Under the pieces are notes generated by a model that was given only the letters and a program-made list of their open reading frames with translations, ran no database searches and was not told where the DNA came from. Positions 44,542-54,540 of a DNA stretch of 64,000 nucleotides are shown here, piece by piece. The stretch is from Porticoccus sp905181945 (GTDB lineage Bacteria > Pseudomonadota > Gammaproteobacteria > Pseudomonadales > Porticoccaceae). Positions within the stretch are counted from its first letter, which is position 1, and every line of letters begins with the position of its first letter. The position numbers and the translations under genes are program-made. The stretch covers positions 1,374,345 through 1,438,344 of the forward strand of contig NZ_CP159825.1 of the NCBI RefSeq assembly GCF_047729555.1, read 5' to 3'.

Positions 44542-46371
44542 TTACTCAACCGTTACTGATTTAGCAAGGTTTCTTGGTTGGTCTATGTCGGTGCCTTTAA
44601 GCACCGCTACGTGGTAGGACAACAACTGAAGAGGCAGGGTATAAATAATTGCCTCTAGGCTTTTGGGGACGTGGGGGATGCTAATAACGGTCACTCCTGG
44701 TTCGTTTTTCAAACCAGCGTCGTGGTCCGCAAAAACAAACAACTGGCCGCCTCTGGCTTTTACTTCCTGTAAGTTAGATTTTAACTTTTCAAGTAAGGCG
44801 TTGTTTGGTGCCACAGCAATGACTGGCATCTTGCTGTCTATCAACGCAAGTGGTCCATGTTTTAGTTCTCCTGCGGGATAAGCCTCGGCATGAACATACG
44901 AGATCTCTTTTAATTTTAGAGCGCCCTCCAAAGCAACAGGGAATTGGACGCCCCGACCCAAAAACAAAGCGTGGTTCTTGTCAGCAAAGGGCTGAAATGT
45001 TTTTTCTATCGCGCCGCTCAGCTCTAATGTTTTTCGACAAAGCTCGGGCAATTGGTGCAGCGCCTCTACCAACTGCTGTTCCTTTTTATGGTCAAGCCCC
45101 TGGCTTCGACCCAGACCAATACAAAGCAACTGTAAGGCCGCCAGCTGGGCAGTAAAGGCCTTCGTGGAGGCTACGCCAATTTCTGGTCCGGCACATGTCA
45201 TTAATACTAAATCAGAAGCACGAACCAAAGAACTGTTGGCCACATTGCAGATAACCAGGCTTGCTAAGTATCCAGCTTTTTTTGCTGCCTGCAGGGCGGC
45301 CAGAGTATCCGCTGTTTCGCCGGACTGTGAGATAGTCACAAATAACGTATTTTCGGGTATAACACATGTCCGGTAACGATATTCGCTGGCTACCTCTACT
45401 TGACAAAGTATCCCTGTCCATTCTTCCAGCCAATACTTCGCAATCAGCCCAGCATGATAGCTGGTCCCACATGCTACGATATGTACGGACTCGGTCTTCG
45501 AAAAAATAGCTGGCGCTGCTGTGCCAAAAGCTTCTGGCAAGACGTGTTTTTCGCTAATTCGCCCTTGCAGGGTGGCCTTAAGCACTTTGGGTTGCTCAAA
45601 TATTTCTTTGAGCATGTAATGGTCATACTCACCCTTGTCAGCGATTTCGTCTGCACTAGAAATTGTTACCGTTTCTCTTTCTGCCGTCTCGCCCAAAATA
45701 TCTATAAGGTGGTATGAGGAGTCGCGCAACTCAACAAGGTCGCCTTCTTCTAGGAAAATAAATCGGTCTGTTACTTGTCGCAACGCCATCTGATCTGATG
45801 CGATGAAGTTTTCTGCGACACCAAGGCCGAGAACTAGCGGGCTGCCGCTCCGAGCACCGATCAATGTTCCGGGTTCTCTTGCGCACATTACCCCTAATGC
45901 ATAAGCGCCCTGTAAGCGAGTAATGGTTTTTTGCACGGCTCCCTTAAGGGAGCCCAAGCTAGAAAAATAATAGTGTATGAGGTGTGCCACCGCCTCGGTG
46001 TCGGTGTCAGAAACAAACACATATCCTTGTGCCTGCATCTCTTTGCGCAGTTCAGCATGGTTTTCGATAATTCCATTATGGACAACAGTCACCTCAGAGG
46101 ATTGATGTGGGTGAGCGTTCACTTCTGATGGAACTCCGTGGGTTGCCCACCTGGTATGCGCTATTCCTGCAAATCCAGAAGCAGAAGAAGCCGCCAAGGA
46201 GTTAGCTAGATTTTTTACTTTTCCTGTATTTCTATAAACACAAGTGTCGCCTTTTTCGTCCAGAAAAGACAATCCAGAGGAATCATAGCCACGATACTCA
46301 AGGCGCCTTAACCCTTCTATTAGAACACCAACAATATTGCGTTGTGCTACAGCACCAACAATCCCACACAT
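44542..46371 (-). CDS. glmS: Glutamine-fructose-6-phosphate aminotransferase (isomerizing)
   Basis: Makes glucosamine-6-phosphate for peptidoglycan and LPS. The 609 residues match E. coli GlmS: N-terminal Ntn glutaminase with nucleophile Cys2 (MCGIVGAVAQ), THTRWATHG-like HTRWATHGVPSE, then two SIS domains (SQSGETADTL, GAL KLKEISYVHAEAYPAGE region) and the C-terminal LAKSVTVE. It follows glmU by 62 bases on the same strand, the classical glmUS order near the atp operon. No glmS ribozyme is seen. Confidence 0.97.
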   Translation of the reverse strand: MCGIVGAVAQRNIVGVLIEGLRRLEYRGYDSSGLSFLDEKGDTCVYRNTGKVKNLANSLAASSASGFAGIAHTRWATHGVPSEVNAHPHQSSEVTVVHNGIIENHAELRKEMQAQGYVFVSDTDTEAVAHLIHYYFSSLGSLKGAVQKTITRLQGAYALGVMCAREPGTLIGARSGSPLVLGLGVAENFIASDQMALRQVTDRFIFLEEGDLVELRDSSYHLIDILGETAERETVTISSADEIADKGEYDHYMLKEIFEQPKVLKATLQGRISEKHVLPEAFGTAAPAIFSKTESVHIVACGTSYHAGLIAKYWLEEWTGILCQVEVASEYRYRTCVIPENTLFVTISQSGETADTLAALQAAKKAGYLASLVICNVANSSLVRASDLVLMTCAGPEIGVASTKAFTAQLAALQLLCIGLGRSQGLDHKKEQQLVEALHQLPELCRKTLELSGAIEKTFQPFADKNHALFLGRGVQFPVALEGALKLKEISYVHAEAYPAGELKHGPLALIDSKMPVIAVAPNNALLEKLKSNLQEVKARGGQLFVFADHDAGLKNEPGVTVISIPHVPKSLEAIIYTLPLQLLSYHVAVLKGTDIDQPRNLAKSVTVE

Positions 46372-46433
46372 AAACTTATCCGATGATTATTGAAAACGAG
46401 CTCTTAACAATTTTTTACTGCCTATGCCCAATA

Positions 46434-47798
46434 TTACTTTTTCTTTGTTGGGCGAACCCAATATGGTACGTTTTTCTGCGGCGCTCTAGCCAAGGTAAGC
46501 TGATCGTCTGGGACGTCTTTTATTATGATTGATCCGGCACCAATTGTGGCATTTTTCCCAATTTTAAGAGGGGCCACCAACGAAGAGTTGGAGCCTATAA
46601 AGCTGTTGTCCGCCATGATGGTCTTATGTTTGTTAGCACCGTCGTAGTTGCATGTAATCGTGCCTGCGCCAACATTCACATCCGCGCCTAGTTCAGCGTC
46701 GCCCACATAGCTCAGATGGCTAATTTTGCTTCCTATGCCTACTTGTGTATTTTTAACCTCTACAAAATTGCCTATTTTGGCGTTTTTACAGACCACTGTT
46801 CCTGGCCTCAGTCTAGCAAACGGGCCAATCACTGCATTGCTATATATTTCGCTTTTCTCTATCACGCTGTTGGCTTTAACTTGGACGCTGTCTCCAATCA
46901 TACTGTCAGTAATTAAGCAGTTAGGGCCAATGCTGACGTTGTTTCCCAGCTTCACAACGCCCTCAAATACTACATTTATATCAATAAAATTATCGTTGCC
47001 GCTGCTTAGGGAGCCACGAATATCTATCCTGTTCGGGTCCGCTAAGGTCACTCCAGACATCATTAGTTTTTCAGCTTGTTGTTGTTGATAAAAGCGCTCA
47101 AGCTTGCTCAGCTGTATGCGCGTATTGACGCCTGCTACCTCTTGAGGGAAGCGGGGCATTTTTGTTACCACATGGATGCCGCTTCGTTTCGCAATAGCCA
47201 CCAGGTCTGTTAAATAATATTCGCCTTGGGTGTTTTTGTTGTCGATTTGTGGCAGCCACTCTCTTAAGTGGCTTGTTTTTAATGCCAGAACACCGGTATT
47301 CACTTCTTGAATCTTTAGCGCCTCCGGCGGTGCATCTTTTTGCTCAATGATCCCGCACACGTCTCCCTGCTTGTCTCGCAGGATTCTGCCGTATCCTTCG
47401 GGATCTTCAAGGGTTACGGTGAGCAAGGCCATCGTATCGTTGTCGACTGTATCGATAACCGCTAAAACAGTCTCTTTGGAGATAAGCGGAACATCGCCAT
47501 AAAGAACCAGTGTAATGTCTGAGGGGCCTGAGACAGACACAGCCGCCTGAACTGCGTGCGCTGTTCCTAGCTGCTCATCTTGCTGGGCGTAATGTATTTG
47601 TTCTCCTGATATCGAAGCTTTTACTTCCTCAGAGGCCCGCCCCGTAACAATAATTATTTTGGAATCAGGCACGCTAGACGCTGTATTCACAACACGCTGA
47701 AGGAGGGGCTCTCCCGCCAAGCAATGTAACACTTTAGGGAGGGCAGAGTGCATTCTCGTGCCTTGTCCTGCTGCAAGAATCACAATATCAATTGTCAT
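46434..47798 (-). CDS. glmU: Bifunctional GlmU (N-acetylglucosamine-1-P uridyltransferase / glucosamine-1-P acetyltransferase)
   Basis: A 454-residue enzyme making UDP-GlcNAc. The N-terminal pyrophosphorylase domain starts VILAAGQGTRMHSALPKVLH and contains YGDVPLI; the C-terminal half is a left-handed beta-helix acetyltransferase with repeated hexapeptides and the conserved HLSYVGDAELG and TCNYDGANKH segments. Upstream the atp operon ends in a strong terminator, so glmU-glmS probably has its own promoter in the 110-base gap. Confidence 0.97.
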   Translation of the reverse strand: MTIDIVILAAGQGTRMHSALPKVLHCLAGEPLLQRVVNTASSVPDSKIIIVTGRASEEVKASISGEQIHYAQQDEQLGTAHAVQAAVSVSGPSDITLVLYGDVPLISKETVLAVIDTVDNDTMALLTVTLEDPEGYGRILRDKQGDVCGIIEQKDAPPEALKIQEVNTGVLALKTSHLREWLPQIDNKNTQGEYYLTDLVAIAKRSGIHVVTKMPRFPQEVAGVNTRIQLSKLERFYQQQQAEKLMMSGVTLADPNRIDIRGSLSSGNDNFIDINVVFEGVVKLGNNVSIGPNCLITDSMIGDSVQVKANSVIEKSEIYSNAVIGPFARLRPGTVVCKNAKIGNFVEVKNTQVGIGSKISHLSYVGDAELGADVNVGAGTITCNYDGANKHKTIMADNSFIGSNSSLVAPLKIGKNATIGAGSIIIKDVPDDQLTLARAPQKNVPYWVRPTKKK

Positions 47799-47898
47799 AG
47801 CACCGCGTGTTCCGTAATTTTGCTATATTTAATCAGGAACAACCTCCAATTGCTACGCTCAAGCTTCAATATCGTATATCTAAGACAAATAAAAGTCG

Positions 47899-47930
47899 AA
47901 AAAAAAGGGCGGCAATTGCCGCCCTTTTCT
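47899..47930. terminator. Bidirectional terminator at the end of the atp operon
   Basis: A perfect 18-base palindrome GGGCGGCAATTGCCGCCC (47907-47924) is flanked by eight A on the left and TTTTCTT on the right. On the minus strand this is a GC-rich hairpin followed by eight T, just downstream of atpC. Confidence 0.9.
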
Positions 47931-47938
47931 TCCTATGT

Positions 47939-48373
47939 TTATTTTTTCCCGCCCAAATTCTTACGAATCTGATCAATCGTTCTAAGCTGAGCAGCAGCCA
48001 CAGCGAGCTGTGATGCTGCTTTAGAGTAGTCAAATTCACCGCTTTGATTAGAAATATCTTTTTCTGCCTTGTTTTTCGCTTCTATCGCTGCGGCCTCGTC
48101 AAGATCGTCGGCACGAAGTGCGGTATCAGCAAGTATTGAAATAGAATTGGGCTGAACTTCTAAAAACCCACCCGAAAGATAATAAATTTCCTCTTCGCCT
48201 CCTTGCTTAATAATACGCACAGGCCCTGGTTTTAAATCAGTCAGCAGCGGGGCATGACCAAAAGCTATTCCTAGTTCGCCCTGTGAGCCAGCGGCAACCA
48301 CAAGCTCAACCAGCCCTGAAAACAAAGACTGCTCGGCGCTTACAATTTCGCATTTGACTGTCATCATAGCCAT
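47939..48373 (-). CDS. atpC: ATP synthase F1 subunit epsilon
   Basis: A 144-residue central-stalk subunit. It has the N-terminal beta-sandwich (VKCEIVSAEQSLFSG, GELGIAFGHAPLLT) and the C-terminal helical hairpin (DEAAAIEAKNKAEKDI). MAM start at 48373 follows AAAGGCAG; an ATG three codons later is also possible. Last gene of atpIBEFHAGDC. Confidence 0.96.
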   Translation of the reverse strand: MAMMTVKCEIVSAEQSLFSGLVELVVAAGSQGELGIAFGHAPLLTDLKPGPVRIIKQGGEEEIYYLSGGFLEVQPNSISILADTALRADDLDEAAAIEAKNKAEKDISNQSGEFDYSKAASQLAVAAAQLRTIDQIRKNLGGKK

Positions 48374-48394
48374 ATTATACTGCCTTTATCTCGC

Positions 48395-49795
48395 TTATTT
48401 AAGCTGCTTAGCTTTTTCTATGGCCTCTTCAATAGATCCAACCATATAGAATGCCTGCTCAGGCAAATCATCATGATCTCCATCAAGAATTCCCTTAAAG
48501 CCAGCAATGGTCTGCTTCAAAGAAACGTATTTTCCGGGCGAGCCAGTAAAAATTTCTGCTACGTGGAACGGCTGTGACAAAAATCTTTCTATCTTCCGAG
48601 CACGAGCAACTACCTGCTTGTCTTCTTCAGACAGTTCGTCCATGCCCAAAATAGCAATGATATCTTTTAGTTCTTTAAATCGCTGAAGAACAGACTGCAC
48701 ACCTCGGGTCACGTCGTAGTGTTCCTGACCTACTATGAGAGGATCAAGCTGACGAGACGTTGAATCAAGAGGGTCCACTGCTGGATAAATTCCTTTTGAA
48801 GCGATATCACGACTCAATACTACCGTGGAATCCAAATGAGCAAAAGTGGTTGCAGGGGACGGATCTGTTAGGTCGTCTGCCGGCACATATACTGCCTGAA
48901 CCGAGGTGATAGATCCAGTTTTAGTAGAAGTAATGCGCTCCTGAAGCACGCCCATTTCTTCAGCCAACGTGGGCTGATAGCCCACAGCAGAAGGCATACG
49001 TCCAAGCAGCGCCGAAACCTCTGTTCCCGCCAAGGTGTAACGATAAATGTTATCGACAAACAACAACACATCTTTACCTTCATCGCGAAATTTTTCTGCC
49101 ATGGTCAGGCCGCTCAAAGCGACCCGCAGCCTGTTGCCGGGGGGCTCATTCATCTGGCCGTACACCATAGCTACTTTTGATTTGCTGGGAGTTTCAATAT
49201 TAACAACCTTGGACTCCTGCATTTCAAAATAAAAGTCGTTGCCTTCTCGTGTTCTTTCTCCAACGCCAGCAAAAACAGATAGTCCGGCATGCTCGGTCGC
49301 AATGTTGTTGATTAGCTCCATCATGTTTACAGTTTTACCTACACCAGCCCCACCAAAAAGACCAACTTTTCCGCCTTTGGCAAACGGACAAACCAAATCA
49401 ATAACTTTAATCCCAGTTTCTAGCAACTCATCAGAGGCTGCGAGCTCGTCATAGGCCGGCGGCTTTCTATGAATGGCCGCTCTTTCTTTTTCGCCAATAG
49501 GGCCCCGCTCATCAATTGGGTTGCCCAGCACGTCCATGATGCGGCCCAAGGTCTCTATTCCTACTGGAACAGAAATTGGGGCTTTTGTGTTGCTCACGTT
49601 CAAGCCACGACTTATGCCCTCCGAAGACCCCATAGCAATAGTGCGGACAATGCCGTCACCTAGTTGCTGCTGAACTTCAAGAGTTAGCTCTTTGCCTTCA
49701 ACCAACAATGCGTCATACACATTTGGTATTTGATCACGAGAAAACTCTACATCAATAACTGCGCCAATAATTTGAACAATACGTCCACTACTCAT
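48395..49795 (-). CDS. atpD: ATP synthase F1 subunit beta
   Basis: Catalytic 466-residue subunit. Walker A is GGAGVGKTVNMM, the catalytic Glu/Arg region is GVGERTREGNDFY, Walker B DVLLFVDNIYR, and the conserved DELSEEDKQ (DELSEED regulatory loop) is present. Standard position between atpG and atpC. Confidence 0.98.
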   Translation of the reverse strand: MSSGRIVQIIGAVIDVEFSRDQIPNVYDALLVEGKELTLEVQQQLGDGIVRTIAMGSSEGISRGLNVSNTKAPISVPVGIETLGRIMDVLGNPIDERGPIGEKERAAIHRKPPAYDELAASDELLETGIKVIDLVCPFAKGGKVGLFGGAGVGKTVNMMELINNIATEHAGLSVFAGVGERTREGNDFYFEMQESKVVNIETPSKSKVAMVYGQMNEPPGNRLRVALSGLTMAEKFRDEGKDVLLFVDNIYRYTLAGTEVSALLGRMPSAVGYQPTLAEEMGVLQERITSTKTGSITSVQAVYVPADDLTDPSPATTFAHLDSTVVLSRDIASKGIYPAVDPLDSTSRQLDPLIVGQEHYDVTRGVQSVLQRFKELKDIIAILGMDELSEEDKQVVARARKIERFLSQPFHVAEIFTGSPGKYVSLKQTIAGFKGILDGDHDDLPEQAFYMVGSIEEAIEKAKQLK

Positions 49796-49832
49796 TTCCG
49801 GTTCCTCTTAAGCTAAACCTTAAAATATTTGG

Positions 49833-50693
49833 TTAAACTGCTGCTGCACCACTAACAATTTCTGACAACTCTTGGGTAATGGCTGCCTGACGTGCTTTGT
49901 TATAAAGCAATTGCAGTTCTTTCACTAAATCGCCTGCGTTATCAGTGGCACTTTTCATTGCTATCATTCGCGCCGCTTGTTCGCAGGCTTTGTTTTCTAC
50001 AACCGCCTGATAAACCTGAGACTCAATATATCGAACCAACAAACCATCCAACAACTCCTTAGCGTCTGGCTCATACAAATAATCCCAGTGGTGGGTTAAC
50101 TTTTCATCCTCTGCTGGCTTAAGCGGTAGCAACTGTTCAACTACTGGCGCTTGCGTCATCGTGTTAACAAATACATTTGACACCAATAAAAGCTGGTCTA
50201 TTTTTCCTTCTTCATAGGCGTCTAGCATGACCTTGACCCCGCCGATTAGATCGTTAGCGGTGGGCGTATCGCCCAGATCTTTCGTGGTGGCAACAATGTT
50301 GCCCCCGAAACTACCAAAGAATGCTGCTGCCTTGTTTCCAATAACACAAAGGTCGTTGGAGACTTCTTTGTCAGACCATCCTTTCATCGACTTCATGGCT
50401 TGTTTAAACAGGTTGGTGTTTAAGCCACCGCACAAGCCACGATCTGTAGAGATGATGATATAACCAACACGCTTAACTTCGCGCTGCTCCATGTAGACAT
50501 GCTTGTACTCGCTTACTGCTCGGGCAATTTGCCCCACTACAGAACGAATGCGGTCTGCATATGGTTTGCCAAGGGCCCGCCGCTCTTGAGCTCGACGCAT
50601 CTTGCTCGCGGCCACCATTTCCATAGCACTCGTAATTTTTTGAGTGCTTTTAATGCTAGAAATTTTGGTTTTAACTTCCTTCCCAACAGCCAT
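49833..50693 (-). CDS. atpG: ATP synthase F1 subunit gamma
   Basis: The 286-residue rotor shaft. The N-terminal coiled-coil helix (KTKISSIKSTQKITSAMEMV) and C-terminal helix (QAAITQELSEIVSGAAAV) are typical, with the conserved SDRGLCGGLN-like STDRGLCGGLNTN in between. Confidence 0.97.
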   Translation of the reverse strand: MAVGKEVKTKISSIKSTQKITSAMEMVAASKMRRAQERRALGKPYADRIRSVVGQIARAVSEYKHVYMEQREVKRVGYIIISTDRGLCGGLNTNLFKQAMKSMKGWSDKEVSNDLCVIGNKAAAFFGSFGGNIVATTKDLGDTPTANDLIGGVKVMLDAYEEGKIDQLLLVSNVFVNTMTQAPVVEQLLPLKPAEDEKLTHHWDYLYEPDAKELLDGLLVRYIESQVYQAVVENKACEQAARMIAMKSATDNAGDLVKELQLLYNKARQAAITQELSEIVSGAAAV

Positions 50694-50741
50694 ATTCTAT
50701 GCCTTCATGCTAAAACAACAGACGCTTGCTTTAATCAGCGA

Positions 50742-52286
50742 TTACCAGGTTTGCGTGCTAGAAAATTTCTTCAGTGCTGCCTCAAAACTAGCCTGAATAT
50801 CATCATTCCAGTCGCCCGTTTTGTTGATTTGCTCCAACAGGTCGCCGTGCTCTGCCTTCATATAAGAAAGAAGAGCGGACTCAAAATCACCTATTTTACT
50901 AACTGGGACCTCTGAAAGAAATTTATTGTCAGCCGCATAAATCATTAGAGCCATTTCTGCGACGCTTTGGGGCGCGTATTGTTTCTGTTTCATAAGCTCA
51001 GTGACTCGCTCACCATGATCTAGTTGTGCTTTTGTGGCCTCATCAAGATCAGAAGCAAACTGTGAAAATGCGGCCAGCTCTCTATATTGAGCTAAAGCTG
51101 TACGAATGCCACCAGATAGTTTTTTCACGATCTTAGTTTGTGCTGCGCCACCAACTCGAGACACCGAAACACCGGCGTTCATGGCTGGGCGTACGCCAGC
51201 ATTAAACATAGAAGCTTCGAGAAAGATTTGACCATCTGTAATAGATATCACATTGGTTGGTACAAATGCAGAAACGTCTCCCGCTTGTGTCTCAATAACA
51301 GGCAGCGCTGTCAAAGAACCAGTTTTACCCTTCACTTCACCTTTGGTAAACTTTTCAACATAGTCTGCATTTACACGAGCAGCCCTTTCAAGCAACCGAG
51401 CATGCAGATAAAACACGTCTCCAGGGTAAGCTTCTCGACCAGGGGGCCTTCTTAACAACAACGATATTTGACGATAAGCCCAAGCTTGCTTGGTTAGGTC
51501 ATCATAGATAATTAGTGCGTCTTGCCCTCTGTCTCGATAATACTCGCCCATAGTGCACCCACCAAAAGGCGCCAAGAACTGCATGGCGGCAGGATCTGAA
51601 GCTGTGGCAGCAACAACAATGGTGTGCTCCATTGCCCCGTGCTCTTCAAGTTTTCTCACAACGGCGGCAATTGAAGAAGCCTTTTGTCCAATAGCGACGT
51701 AAATACACTTGATTCCGGAATCTTTTTGATTAATGATGGCGTCAACAGCAATTGCTGTTTTGCCGATCTGGCGATCTCCAATAATCAGCTCTCGCTGTCC
51801 GCGACCAATAGGCACCATAGCATCAATTGCTTTTAGGCCTATTTGTACTGGCTGGTCTACTGATTGTCGAGAAATGACGCCGGGAGCCACTTTTTCAAGC
51901 GCATCCGTCAATTTTGCGTTGACTGGCCCCTTTCCGTCAATAGGATTTCCTAGTGCGTCTACCACGCGGCCTTCTAGCTCTGGGCCTACTGGCACTTCCA
52001 GAATACGGCCAGTACATCTAGCTTTCTGTCCTTCGGCCAAAGACTGGTAATCGCCCAAAATGATTGCGCCGACAGAGTCGCGCTCTAAGTTAAGCGCCAT
52101 GCCATATATGCCGCCATCAAATTCGATCATTTCCCCGTACATCACGTCGGCTAGACCATGAATACGAATGATGCCGTCTGATACGGACACAATGGTGCCC
52201 TCGTTACGTGCTTCAGAAGATACCTCAAGACTATCAATACGCTGCTTGATGATTTCACTGATTTCGGATGGATTCAATTGCTGCAT
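50742..52286 (-). CDS. atpA: ATP synthase F1 subunit alpha
   Basis: Non-catalytic 514-residue nucleotide-binding subunit. Walker A is IGDRQIGKTAIAVD, with LNLERDSVGAII upstream and the arginine-finger region GRPAMN-like GVRPAMNAGVSVSRVGG. Length equals the usual 513-514. Confidence 0.98.
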   Translation of the reverse strand: MQQLNPSEISEIIKQRIDSLEVSSEARNEGTIVSVSDGIIRIHGLADVMYGEMIEFDGGIYGMALNLERDSVGAIILGDYQSLAEGQKARCTGRILEVPVGPELEGRVVDALGNPIDGKGPVNAKLTDALEKVAPGVISRQSVDQPVQIGLKAIDAMVPIGRGQRELIIGDRQIGKTAIAVDAIINQKDSGIKCIYVAIGQKASSIAAVVRKLEEHGAMEHTIVVAATASDPAAMQFLAPFGGCTMGEYYRDRGQDALIIYDDLTKQAWAYRQISLLLRRPPGREAYPGDVFYLHARLLERAARVNADYVEKFTKGEVKGKTGSLTALPVIETQAGDVSAFVPTNVISITDGQIFLEASMFNAGVRPAMNAGVSVSRVGGAAQTKIVKKLSGGIRTALAQYRELAAFSQFASDLDEATKAQLDHGERVTELMKQKQYAPQSVAEMALMIYAADNKFLSEVPVSKIGDFESALLSYMKAEHGDLLEQINKTGDWNDDIQASFEAALKKFSSTQTW

Positions 52287-52304
52287 GTCTTCGGTTCCTC
52301 GATC

Positions 52305-52841
52305 CTAGGAATGTAATACTTGAGCAAGTTTACTCAATTTGCCACGAATGGAGCCATCAATAACGGTGTCTCCCGCCCGAACAACAGCTCCACCAATAAG
52401 ACCAACATCAACTGATGCTTGCATATTGACTTCTCGTTCGAGTTTTGCGCTGAGTGCACTTGCCAGCTTGTTTTTCTGTACATCGTTCAGTTGAACAGCA
52501 GACACCACAGTAATATCTATGGTTTTTTCTCTGTTCGCCTTTAACGCTTCAAATTGTTTTGAAATTTGCGGCAATAACCCTAAGCGCTTGTTTTCCGCTA
52601 AAACCCGCAGAAATCCTTGAGCTTTTTCATTAATCGCATCGCCACAAATTTCTATGGTGTTCGTTGCCTGCTGTTCTGACGTATAGCCAGGGGCACCAAG
52701 CAGCTGCACCACTTTTTCTTCCTGAGAAACGACAGAAGCGGCCTTTAAGCTATCTGACCAGCCCTTTAGGTCAGCCGCATCTACAGCATACTCAAATGCT
52801 GCTTTCGCATAAGGTCGGGCCAGCGTGCTTAATTCTGCCAT
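52305..52841 (-). CDS. atpH: ATP synthase F1 subunit delta
   Basis: The 178-residue peripheral-stalk cap. LARPYAKAAFEYA at the N terminus and GLIGGAVVRAGDTVIDGSIRG near the C terminus are the OSCP/delta signatures. Followed by atpA after 18 bases. Confidence 0.96.
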   Translation of the reverse strand: MAELSTLARPYAKAAFEYAVDAADLKGWSDSLKAASVVSQEEKVVQLLGAPGYTSEQQATNTIEICGDAINEKAQGFLRVLAENKRLGLLPQISKQFEALKANREKTIDITVVSAVQLNDVQKNKLASALSAKLEREVNMQASVDVGLIGGAVVRAGDTVIDGSIRGKLSKLAQVLHS

Positions 52842-52854
52842 TTTACACCTCTAC

Positions 52855-53325
52855 CTACAGCTGTGCTGCTAAATCGTCAACTAAAGCGCTGTTTGCTTTT
52901 TCGTCAATATTTGCTTTCAGGATTTTTTCTGCGCCCGCTAAAGCCAAACCTGCGACCTTGCCGCGGAGCTCTTCCTTGGCCCGGTTCACTTCCATATCAA
53001 TTTCTGCTTTAGCCCCGGCTTTCATACGATCGGCTTCTGTCTTTGCCTGCTCTTTAGCCTCATCCACTATCTGTCCGGCTCGCTTATTTGCTTGCTCTAT
53101 AAGGACTGTGGCTTCTTTTTTTGCTTCCTTGAGTTGCGCTGAAACTTTTTCTTGCGCTATCTCAAGGTCGCGTGAAGCCTTATCTGCAGCATCCAGCCCA
53201 GCTGCTATTTTTTTCTGTCTTTCTTCCATCGAACTAATGATGGCGGTCCATACAAATTTCTTGCAGAACCAAATAAAGAACAAAAAAGAAATCATCTGTC
53301 CGAATAAGGTCAGGTTAATATTCAC
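52855..53325 (-). CDS. atpF: ATP synthase Fo subunit b
   Basis: The 156-residue peripheral stalk: one N-terminal membrane helix (LTLFGQMISFLFFIWFCKKF) followed by a long charged coiled coil (about 35-140, rich in AEKVSAQLKEAKKEA-type repeats). Same length as E. coli subunit b. Confidence 0.96.
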   Translation of the reverse strand: MNINLTLFGQMISFLFFIWFCKKFVWTAIISSMEERQKKIAAGLDAADKASRDLEIAQEKVSAQLKEAKKEATVLIEQANKRAGQIVDEAKEQAKTEADRMKAGAKAEIDMEVNRAKEELRGKVAGLALAGAEKILKANIDEKANSALVDDLAAQL

Positions 53326-53374
53326 GCCAACACCTCGTTCTTTGGGTTATCTATTAAGGGTACGCGCATCAAAA

Positions 53375-53614
53375 TTAACCCGCAACACCTGGTGCAACAG
53401 CAAAAATAAGGTACATACCAATACCAACACCAATCATTGGAATCGCATCAATCAGTCCTGCGAGCAAAAACATTTTACCCTGGAGCATTGGTCCCAATTC
53501 TGGCTGACGCGCTGTTCCTTCGAGCAGCTTGCCGCCCAACAAACCCATACCTACGGCGGCACCCAATGCGCCAAATCCAACCATAACTGCAGCTGCGATC
53601 ATGATAAGTCCCAT
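53375..53614 (-). CDS. atpE: ATP synthase Fo subunit c
   Basis: A 79-residue hairpin of two membrane helices joined by the polar loop ARQPE. The ion-binding carboxylate is Asp56 in AGLIDAIPMIGVG, with no Gln/Ser pattern of sodium-type rings, so it is proton-coupled by inference. An AGGAG site precedes the start, consistent with high expression of this multicopy subunit. Confidence 0.97.
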   Translation of the reverse strand: MGLIMIAAAVMVGFGALGAAVGMGLLGGKLLEGTARQPELGPMLQGKMFLLAGLIDAIPMIGVGIGMYLIFAVAPGVAG

Positions 53615-53649
53615 TTCGTTCTCCTAATAACTAAAGTAAGTTGTAAAAT

Positions 53650-54513
53650 TTAGTGATTCTCGTGTGCCATACCTAGATACACAACGGTTAACACCATAAA
53701 AATAAACGCTTGCAGGGTAATAATTAAAATATGAAAAATTGCCCACCCTAGCTGCAATGTTCCACCAAAAGCGCCCAAAATCCAACTGCCGCTCATGTAC
53801 ATAATGGCGATTAAAATGAAGATCATTTCACCAGCATACATATTCCCAAATAACCTCAAGCCAAGCGAGAACGGTTTTGCTAGCAAACCAACCAACTCAA
53901 GCGCAAGGTTAATTGGCATAAACATAGCCTGAATGATTGGGCTTTTTGCCGCAAACGGCTGTAATGTTAGTTCGCCTAAAAATCCAGAGACGCCCTTAAC
54001 TTTAATGCTGTAGTACAGGATCATACCAAAAACAGCTAAAGCCATGCCTAGCGTGATATTAGGATCGGTAGAAGGCACTATTTTTTGAAAGGGCACTCCG
54101 CCCACCTCAAACAAGTGAGGAATAAAATCAACTGGTATTAGATCCATTAGGTTCATGAAGAAGACCCAGACAAAAATGGTTAGTGCTATAGGGGCAATCC
54201 AAGGGTTGTTGCCATGGAAGCTGTCTTTTACAGTCCCGTCTACAAACTCAACCATCATTTCAATAAAATTTTGCATGCCTGTTGGTACACCGCTCGTTGC
54301 TCTATTAGCAGCGAAACGAAACAAAATACAAAAAACTAGCCCAAGAAAAATTGACCAACCAAGGCTGTCTACATTAACAGCCATGAAGCCCATTTCTGCT
54401 GCTTCTTGAGCATTGTGAGCAAAACCCCAACCATGGTCTGTTTGACCAAAAGTCAAATTAGTTAGGTGGTGCTGTATATAGCTTGTTGATGTTATCTCTA
54501 CACCGCTTGCCAT
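53650..54513 (-). CDS. atpB: ATP synthase Fo subunit a
   Basis: A 287-residue membrane stator. The essential Arg lies in FSLGLRLFGNMYAGEMIF, and the C-terminal helix includes ILIITLQAFIFMVLTVVYLGMAHE. Length is somewhat above E. coli (271), mainly at the N terminus. Confidence 0.97.
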   Translation of the reverse strand: MASGVEITSTSYIQHHLTNLTFGQTDHGWGFAHNAQEAAEMGFMAVNVDSLGWSIFLGLVFCILFRFAANRATSGVPTGMQNFIEMMVEFVDGTVKDSFHGNNPWIAPIALTIFVWVFFMNLMDLIPVDFIPHLFEVGGVPFQKIVPSTDPNITLGMALAVFGMILYYSIKVKGVSGFLGELTLQPFAAKSPIIQAMFMPINLALELVGLLAKPFSLGLRLFGNMYAGEMIFILIAIMYMSGSWILGAFGGTLQLGWAIFHILIITLQAFIFMVLTVVYLGMAHENH

Positions 54514-54540
54514 TCTTTTCTCTCAAACCAAATAAATTTT

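Noticed and set aside
46372..46433. glmS ribozyme in the glmU-glmS gap
   Set aside because: The gap is only 62 bases, too short for the ribozyme, which is known mainly from Gram-positive bacteria.
48555..48575. A parS-like stretch (CTACGTGGAAC) inside atpD
   Set aside because: Only about 10 of 16 positions agree with parS, and the bases are explained by conserved AtpD coding sequence.
52664..53653. A 329-codon open frame on the plus strand across atpH, atpF and atpE
   Set aside because: It is antisense to three strongly conserved ATP synthase genes, has Ser/Ala/Cys-rich low-information translation, and no ribosome binding site or family resemblance.
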